A stretch of DNA of 28,203 nucleotides from Bolinopsis microptera (lineage: Eukaryota; Ctenophora; Tentaculata; Lobata; Bolinopsidae): positions 1 through 28,203 of the forward strand of contig NW_026971852.1 of NCBI RefSeq assembly GCF_026151205.1, in the 5' to 3' direction. Positions within the stretch are counted from its first letter, which is position 1. The number at the start of each line of letters is the position of its first letter. A model generated the notes under the pieces. It was not told the origin of the DNA and ran no database searches. It worked only from the letters and a program-made list of their open reading frames with translations. The translations under genes were made by a program, and so were the position numbers. This document shows positions 21,456 through 28,203 of the stretch, one piece after another.

Positions 21456-21500
21456 TATTGATTCTATTGATGATGCCTTATTGATTCTATTGATGATATT
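21456..21500. repeat. Short tandem duplication (~25 bp)
   Basis: ttattgattctattgatgat occurs twice back to back, directly before the retrotransposon fragment. The second copy reads in frame into that fragment (IDSIDDIG). Confidence 0.8.
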
Positions 21501-21506
21501 GGAACA

Positions 21507-21621
21507 CTTCCTTACAGTGAAAGGTTGGATGCCTTACAGATTACAACACTTGCAGAGAGACGGGTTAGAGGAGATTTAATTGAGGCCTACAAAATTTTGA
21601 GTGGATTGGTTGAGTATGGAA
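21507..21621 (+). pseudogene. Fragment of a non-LTR retrotransposon reverse transcriptase ORF
   Basis: The reading LPYSERLDALQITTLAERR followed by VRGDLIEAYKILSGL matches the conserved ERL..L.L.TL..RR.RGDLI..YKI..G segment that follows the RT domain in many animal LINE-type (CR1/RTE-like) ORF2 proteins. Only about 38 residues are recognisable. Downstream the frame continues to a stop at 21722 without familiar motifs. RT core motifs are absent, so this is a truncated relic. Confidence 0.7.
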
Positions 21622-22355
21622 ACAGTATGTCGTGGTTTTCCTTCGAAATATGTCGTAGATTTATATGCGAAATATGTAATGATATTGACCTGGGGGGCCG
21701 ACAGCTCTTCGACATTGCATGAGGGATGCTGTGGCTTTTTTGGTGGTGTTGATGGTATGTTCAATGAAGTTAAGTTTGCTGTCCTAGCTAAGGTCACTCC
21801 TAGAAATTTAGCCGACTTAGACAGACCTATAATGTTGTTGCCAACTGTTATAGGTCTTAAAACCTTTCAGCAGTAATTGGGTTAATAGTTGTCTGTTACA
21901 GACAAGCCAATGTCTGTAATCTAGGTAAACTATAGGTAAAAACATAATATTTATCATAAGCTAAAATGTACTAATCTTTGTATTCTAAATGGGGAAAAGA
22001 AGAGACATTGTCAGTCAGTCGAGATAACTATTAAGTAAATGAAGCTCGTTTTCAGAATTTCACCTCATCAGTTTTTGTTAATCTGGGAGAGTTTCCTTGA
22101 TACTATGATAAAAAGCAGCCTAGTATTGCACGTTATGAGGAGTGCATACCGAAATTTTGTAATTGCAAAGAATCCTGTAAAAAGGGTTACATACTGGATA
22201 AATCTGATTTGAAAGCCTGACATAGTCGAAGAAATCTTATGAGTTATCATAATTGCTTTTTATTGCAATAATGTTTCCATCATTTAGCAAAAAATTAGTT
22301 GTAGAATATACGATAACAGCTTTTAATCTGTATCATTTCAAGGTTATTTTAATAT

Positions 22356-24560
22356 ATATGGACACGTTCATTTGAGTTTGAGGATATTGGTAAATATAAG
22401 TGACCCTATTAAAAGGCACAGTGTAGTTGACTTTGTCACACTATGAAATTACTTAAACCCTTGATGGTTAGGATAATCGTCTCATCTTCCAGGCTAACTT
22501 TGTCACATAACGATATCTTAATCAGGTGATAAGATATCGCTTAAATACGGCCGGCACGGAAATGGTTACATTGTCACACTATAAACATGTGACGGAGTAA
22601 ATATGGACCCCTTGCTGGCGTTTTTGATCAAATTTTTGAGTGTCCAGTTAATTGGATGGGTACATATGACCATTACCTACATATTTGACGACTTTTTTCG
22701 TTAGATGGTGCATTCAGGTTTACTCTGTCACACATTAAAGAAAATATGTGATGAATGTTTAGGGCACCCTGATAAGCAATGCTCAGTAGTGTCAGTTTAT
22801 TTGATGGCCTGGAAGTGCTGGGAATTGTTATTATATCATATAGTCGTAAGGAATTAAAACACAGAAGGCACAACCAAGCTTACTTTGTCACATAATCTTG
22901 ATGATATCTGAACATGTGTGAAATTGAACAAATAATGATATACCAGCTTAAACCCCTTTAAATATTATACGTACTATGGGTCAAACAACACTGCTAGTAC
23001 CATGCACCAGTCACATAAATCATTATCAGGTGGTAATATGTTAACAGTGTCACAATTAAACTACCGCTACATGGTCAAAAATAGGGTAATTTCGTCACAA
23101 AACATTATTATAACTCTGTTAGCTCCTTGCTGGCAAAATAACTAGTTTATCGAAATTTTTTTAATGATAAAGTTACATAGTATTCTAATAGAGGTATAGT
23201 TCTTCAAAATAGGGGCAAGACATGTTTACTTTGTCACATCAGTTATTATAAGAGTTAGGTAATCGTCATCAGATTAAAAGATATTTTTCGTAGTTTGGAT
23301 CGATTAATACTTTAATATACCTGTAATAAATCCTATGCCAATTTTAACACACTATCTTGATACTGTTGGGGCAGGGAAAGTTAATTTTGTCACATTTTCA
23401 ATGTCTTTGACAAATTAATCTACATTTTTAAAATTGAGTTCTTATGTTCTGGACAATATTCTTCCAATCGTTTATGAAAGAATTTTGAATTCTAATAGAG
23501 TTATAGATCTTCAAAATAGGGGCAAGACATGTTTACTTTGTCACATCAGTTATTATAAGAGTTAGGTAATCGTCATCACATTAACATATATTTTTTTGTA
23601 GTTTGGATTGATTTATATAGGTAATAAAGCAGCCTATGCTAATTTTTACACACTATCTTGAAATTGTTGGGGCATGAAAAGTAAATTTTGTCACATTTTT
23701 AGTGACTTTGACAAATTTAACCTTAAATTGTTAAACTTAAGCTCTGATGTTCTGGACAATATTCTAATAAAGGTATAGAATATAGATCTTGAAAATAGGG
23801 GCAAGACATGTTTACTTTGCCACATCAGTTATTATAAGGGTTATTATAAGAGTTATTATAAGAGGCTATTTCATTCTATAATCATTGTTTTTAATCTATT
23901 TACGATTTCGTATAATTTTTTGTGACAATGTTAACATCAACTGATCTTAACTTGCATCAACTACATTGTCATCATATAAAATTTTCCCGCCTTTCAAACC
24001 AAAATCAGATATAAATAATTCGCCCAAAATTTTAAATTCCATATTTTGTGACAGAATTAACCTCATTTCCCAATAACCGAGTGCCTGTATTAGCTAACTA
24101 TTCAAAACAACATATTTTAGGGCTATGATTGGTAGAGCAACCATCAAATAATGAGTTGAAAGGGTTTTTAGGACACCTCACAGTAGAATAGAGGTATGGT
24201 ATCATGAGTGTGACAAAGTTACCCAAATATTGCCTTGTAACCGTTCGATCCGTGCCCATTAACCAATGTTGTATCATAATTGTTAGATTGACCTAATTTA
24301 CTATATATCAGACCAAGGAATGATAATTAGACAACTGCAGTTAACTAAGTCACACAAAATGTGACATTTGAAACATTATAGTGCCTAACAACAATAGATT
24401 TTCTTTCTGAGCGGTGCATATGGGAGGATGGGTTACGTGGCTAATGTTCAGAACTTCTGAACGTGCTAGGTTAATAGATGTCAAAATTAAGCCACTATCG
24501 TCAAAAACGCTATTATTTTTGTTTACCAATATCCTCAAACTCAAATGAACGTGTCCATAT
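22356..24560. mobile_element. 2.2-kb inverted-repeat element with internal tandem repeats
   Basis: A perfect 39-bp inverted pair bounds the segment (22356-22394 and 24522-24560; it begins atatggacacgttcatttga on the left). Inside, a TTTGTCACA-type box recurs at roughly 22431, 22498, 22571, 22724, 22883, 23047, 23091, 23230, 23387, 23537, 23687 and 23816. It is reversed (TGTGACA) at about 24046 and 24209. There is no transposase or other protein. It is probably a non-autonomous foldback-like element, but the outermost ends may lie beyond the 39-bp repeats. Confidence 0.7.
23185..23880. repeat. ~300-bp tandem repeat, about 2.4 copies
   Basis: The block attctaatagaggtatag...aaaataggggcaagacatg...actttgtcacatcagttat starts near 23185, 23490 and 23763. 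The third copy is truncated and ends in a short ttattataag reiteration (23827-23865). Each full copy contains two TTTGTCACA boxes about 155 bp apart, so the 300-bp unit may be a dimer of an older ~155-bp repeat. Confidence 0.85.
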
Positions 24561-24911
24561 GTATAAGATTTACTCTGTGCTGTTTTATGACAATACATCA
24601 GATTGTACCTATTCATAAATTGTTGATGCTATTGTCATTCCTGTTAGGATAATACAACAATATTCGAAACTTGATTCTTATCCTTAAAGCCACTTATCGT
24701 ATTTTGTAATAAAAATTATTCAAACAACATATACATAATGTCACAATGACCCTATAAAACAAAAACCCTTCAGAAACTCAATATATTCTCTATTATATAT
24801 CAAATATTGGGAGAAACATTTGAAAATCACCCTTGGCCTTGTGGCTCCAAGTTCAAATCTAGACTATCTATATAAACAAAATTCTTTCTCGCACCTCTGA
24901 TCGTGCAAAAC

Positions 24912-24947
24912 TTTTAGGAAAGAAAAATTTTTTAGGAAAGAAAAATT
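24912..24947. repeat. 18-bp perfect tandem duplication
   Basis: ttttaggaaagaaaaatt is present twice in direct succession in an AT-rich region without genes. Confidence 0.9.
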
Positions 24948-25305
24948 TTTATTTACCACAAATAATCAATACATAATGTTATATTCATAAATAAATTCAA
25001 ATTCCAATTTCAAACACATATACAGTACGCTGCGCTCACAGCCACAATTTAAAATTGTTCAGAAATTCGTAAGTCAGCTGTAGGCGCCGCGCACAGGATC
25101 TATTTAATTGTTATCTTACAATTACATGTCACATTTCTTAAGCCAAAATTTCAGAAGCAAAATAATTTAAAAGATATTTCTGTCGTTCACGCAGTACAGG
25201 CCGTGAGCACTAGGATCTAATTAATATAATAATGGAGAGATTTTAAAAAACCGCGCGCTCGTTATCTATTGTGATTAAATTGAGTGCGCGCCACTGTGAA
25301 CAGTA

Positions 25306-25352
25306 GTACCGCTCAAGCATGAATTAGTACTGTAATTAGTACTGAGCGGTAC
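25306..25352. other. Hairpin-forming inverted repeat
   Basis: Perfect 10-bp arms gtaccgctca and tgagcggtac enclose a 27-base loop that contains the direct repeat aattagtact twice. It lies in a locally GC-richer patch (about 25070-25380) that contains several GCGC runs but no gene. Confidence 0.6.
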
Positions 25353-25815
25353 GCAGTTCTGCGTCGCGTGAAGCGTAGACATTTGTAGCACACGTTTCAT
25401 TCAACTAATCCATTAATCCATGTGACATGTAATTATATTAAAGCAAAAAGAATATTAATTTTAGTAATAATTGACGTAAACATATGTGTTTAAATAACAT
25501 ATATCTATAATCTAGCGAGTTACTAATACTGTTTGTTTGTAATCTTGATTATATATCTTTACACTAGCCTATATTATGATGGAGATATACATTATATAAT
25601 TGCTCCAATATTCAAAATTTTCTTTCCTAGACGCATGATACTGATATGATACGATAGTCAATTTGATTTGAAGCGCCCAATTTTGCGGCTTCTGGCTCTA
25701 CTGTCAAATTTCTTTTTACTGGGCCGCGCTCAGCCTGTCATTCCGCCAAATCTTTATTCTATTATTGTTAATGAACATAATAGCCTGGGGTCCTCAGGTA
25801 AATTTCTTTGTGCTT

Positions 25816-25942
25816 TTGACGAATGTTACTCGTCTAAATTTCTTTGATAGAAGTTGTGCGCACCGATTTTTTTCTCGAAATGCTTGTCCGCGAGGCAAGT
25901 GCTACGAAGAAGCGCGCGCTGGGCTTTTTCATTAACAATGAA
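25816..25942. repeat. GC-rich dispersed repeat, copy A
   Basis: It starts ttgacgaatgttactcgtct and ends with gcgcgcgctgggc...cattaacaatg. The same order of blocks recurs at 26487-26607 with differences. The family was not identified; no coding content. Confidence 0.7.
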
Positions 25943-26486
25943 AATCATGAAGATAGCTGAAATACAGCCGCACATGATGGTATAAAATAAAACAAATCCC
26001 TTAATTTTTTTCCCGTGTAAAAATCCAAAAAGGTGGTCAAATGTGCCCTTTTTTGCTTAAAGTATAAATAATTTTCTGCAGTTGTATTGAATCAACCCAA
26101 AAATAGTCACATCGTGTTTTCGAAAATTTTTCCTTTCCGAAAAGTACCCATTTTATAATTCATATACCTTATCGAAGTTTGAATATTGTCACTCCGCAAG
26201 CGTTTTTGCCAAATTTTCGACGCGCACTACGCGCAAAAGCAAAAAGCATTTAGTTGATATTAATTGTCCAATTAATGGTTAGGTCTCAAAACGCATAGCA
26301 GAAAATTAAACACGTCTTTTTGCCCGTAAAAGCCTCTACTAAAAAGGGGTTCACCCTGATTTTCTTGTGAAATTTGATTTCGAGATAACAATTTACCAAT
26401 GGCAATAAACTTAGGTGCGGCATGTGACCGAACTTTTGAGGGGGTTCAGGACTCCGGTGTCCAGATGCCCACCGGTGCCCGCGGGA

Positions 26487-26659
26487 TTGACGGATGTTAC
26501 TCGTCTAAATTTCTTCGAAGTAGCGCGCGCCGCTTTCTTCTCGAAATGGCCCGACGGCACGAGCTACGAAGTAGCGCGCGCCGGGCCAGATCATTAACAA
26601 TGGTCAAGAAAGCACATCGTTAGGTGAACGCGCCGGGCCAGATCATTAACAATGGTCAA
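26487..26659. repeat. GC-rich dispersed repeat, copy B with duplicated 30-bp end
   Basis: Blocks ttgacggatgttactcgtct, ctcgaaatg, gctacgaag and gcgcgc occur in the same order as at 25816-25942. The final 30 bp (gcgccgggccagatcattaa and the next 10 bases) is present twice without change, at 26578-26607 and 26630-26659. Confidence 0.75.
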
Positions 26660-26744
26660 CCGCGGGAGAGCCACGTCCATATTTGGTTAAGGTGCTCTAC
26701 TTGTATACTTGTTATGTTATGTAGCTAGTGCCAGTGGTCCCCTG

Positions 26745-27110
26745 AACTCGTATATGAATTTTCATCAAGATTTGACAAAAATGACTAAGTTATGAGCTAA
26801 AAACCATATGCCAATATTTAGACATACGCACCAAATTTGATAGATTTTAGTAGCCCATAAATTGGTCAATTATCAATATTTTGGATGAGACAAACTTTAT
26901 ATGAAAGGTAAGCCTATATTTCACATTTTCTATGATTATCAGCTCAGTATCTAGTTTACCTAACTGTGGATTTTGTGTTCAAATAATCGCAAAAAATTAA
27001 CAAAATCGCCCATATCTCAGTTCGCGATATTTGCGAAACTGATTTTGCTCAAAACAATATAAATATAATTCAAAAGGGTTTCAATATTTTTCATTTTTAC
27101 ATGAAATTTT
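26745..27110 (-). repeat. Dispersed repeat related to the PPM1G intron 2 element
   Basis: Read on the minus strand, it shares diverged blocks with about 3150-3460: ggcatatggtttttagctca against ggcatatggtttgaagctca, plus tcaaattt-gtgcgtatg and tttcaatatttt. The terminal G-rich repeats of the intron 2 copy are not visible here, so it is a degraded or partial relative. Confidence 0.55.
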
Positions 27111-27300
27111 CAGAATCAACGTAGAATTATCACATTTCGACTTTAATTTTTTCCCTACTCTTGCCGAAGGCAAAAAGATCGTAAGGATCGGAATAAGTAA
27201 TCGGGCTTGGATATATGAGGTGGCCCGATGGACCTGCGTTGTCGACAAAAGTCTGCTCCTTCGCAATATAGACCACTCCCCTATAATATATGTGTATAAT

Positions 27301-27312
27301 AATGTGTATAAA
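27301..27312 (+). promoter_or_regulatory. Possible TATA box
   Basis: gtgtataaaaag is a good TATA-box match, about 30 bp upstream of a GC-richer stretch. No recognisable gene follows. The short frames downstream (27220-27533) have no known motifs, so this may belong to a decayed mobile element or be chance. Confidence 0.25.
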
Positions 27313-27539
27313 AAGAGTCTGTATTGCACGCGCGACGCCAGTTATGTGTTAATTACTGGATTAATTACAGGCATAGCAACCAGTTTTTGGTGCTTGACGA
27401 CTGTTACACACGGATCAATCTTGTAGCGCGATGCACTACTGGGTCGCGCCGCGCATCAAATAATTCTTCTCGCAACCACTTCGGTAGATCGCCGAGATGC
27501 ACCACTGTGCCTCACCGAGCTGCGAAGGATTGACATCGT

Positions 27540-28203
27540 GAATCAAGGATCAATCATCAATTTAAGTGTTATTTTGGTGAAACAAGCTTAATAAATTACC
27601 GAGTGATAAAATTCAGCAAGTCAAAATTAAAACAAATAAAATTATGTTATCACTATCAGCTGATAGACCATAGACTCGTGGCTGATTATTTAAGTTTAAC
27701 AGTTAATCGACACTGAATCACTGAATGGTAAAAAGCGAATACAAAGTTAAGAACAGATGTTACTTTACATTTACATTCAAGAAGCAACTAATATCAAAAT
27801 TGCTATATGCTTTTATTTTCAAAGAATCCCATATCAAATAAATTAAAGGCTCGGAAGTCGAATTTCGATGGTGCTGTAGTATAGAGTGTAGATGTGTCGA
27901 GTAAGCATCAAAATATTTTAGTTTATGTTACATCTTACTATCTTACTATATATAAAGCGAGACGATATATATATATATATAGTTTTAATACTTTCAACAC
28001 TACTATATAACAAATAATTTGAGAATTGATGTAAATAAATGATGCAAAGACTTTCGACGATCTAATCACAACCGCTTTCTTTTATTGTGTAGAAGTCCAG
28101 CCATGAAATATATATATATATTTATCCGTGCCATTTTACTGACACCACGGCATCAACTTTAACGCAAATTTCCGCAAAAACCGTAAATATATACAACTGA
28201 AAC
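27540..28203. other. AT-rich region with short AT microsatellites, no gene seen
   Basis: It holds tatatatatatatatat near 27966-27982 and another AT run near 28109-28121. No ORF with recognisable content and no RNA gene could be supported. Confidence 0.5.

Noticed and set aside
21601-21876. 91-codon plus-strand frame after the retrotransposon fragment
   Set aside because: It is out of frame with the recognisable RT segment and shows no motif of its own.
22021-22080. CTGATGA on the minus strand as a hammerhead core
   Set aside because: GAAA follows, but the bases between cannot form helix II and no helix I or III partner is present.
24238-24260. GTTCGATCC as a tRNA T-loop
   Set aside because: The flanking bases do not form a T stem, and there is no D arm, anticodon arm or acceptor stem upstream.

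Overview
The window is nuclear DNA from an invertebrate-type animal (metazoan). It is AT-rich, has short GT-AG introns, and carries two recognisable animal genes amid much repetitive DNA. The species cannot be named from the sequence. Both genes lie on the minus strand, so they read from right to left.

Layout. 1-224 is a (CT)n/(AT)n microsatellite. 225 to about 1185 is a decayed Penelope-like retroelement piece with a GIY-YIG endonuclease reading frame and a degenerate hammerhead-like motif. 1272-16442 is PPM1G, a nuclear PP2C-type Ser/Thr phosphatase. Eight coding exons are visible; seven are crowded into 1272-3949, the first is at 16317-16442, and the last exon(s) lie off the left edge. The 12.4-kb first intron holds an inverted-repeat structure (4334-14648): left and right arms made of a 184/185-bp satellite, an inner pair of inverted ~250-bp repeats, and a ~770-bp mariner-like non-autonomous transposon inserted in the left arm only. 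Next come an imperfect inverted-repeat element (14819-15397) and a 26-bp minisatellite that starts at the exon-1 splice donor. 16729-19830 is RTEL1, an iron-sulfur DNA helicase of telomere and replication maintenance, encoded by only two coding exons. Its stop codon is 286 bp upstream of the PPM1G start codon.

19834-28203 has no convincing gene. It contains a possible MITE (about 20503-20932), a fragment of a non-LTR retrotransposon (21507-21621), and a 2.2-kb structure bounded by perfect 39-bp inverted repeats (22356-24560). Inside that structure a degenerate ~155-bp tandem repeat carries a conserved TTTGTCACA box. GC-rich direct repeats (25816-26659), a dispersed repeat related to the element in PPM1G intron 2 (about 26745-27110) and short AT microsatellites follow.

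The two genes are not known to share a pathway. What stands out is their close head-to-tail spacing with splice-acceptor-like sites just before both start codons, and two independent foldback-like structures with tandem arrays inside inverted repeats.
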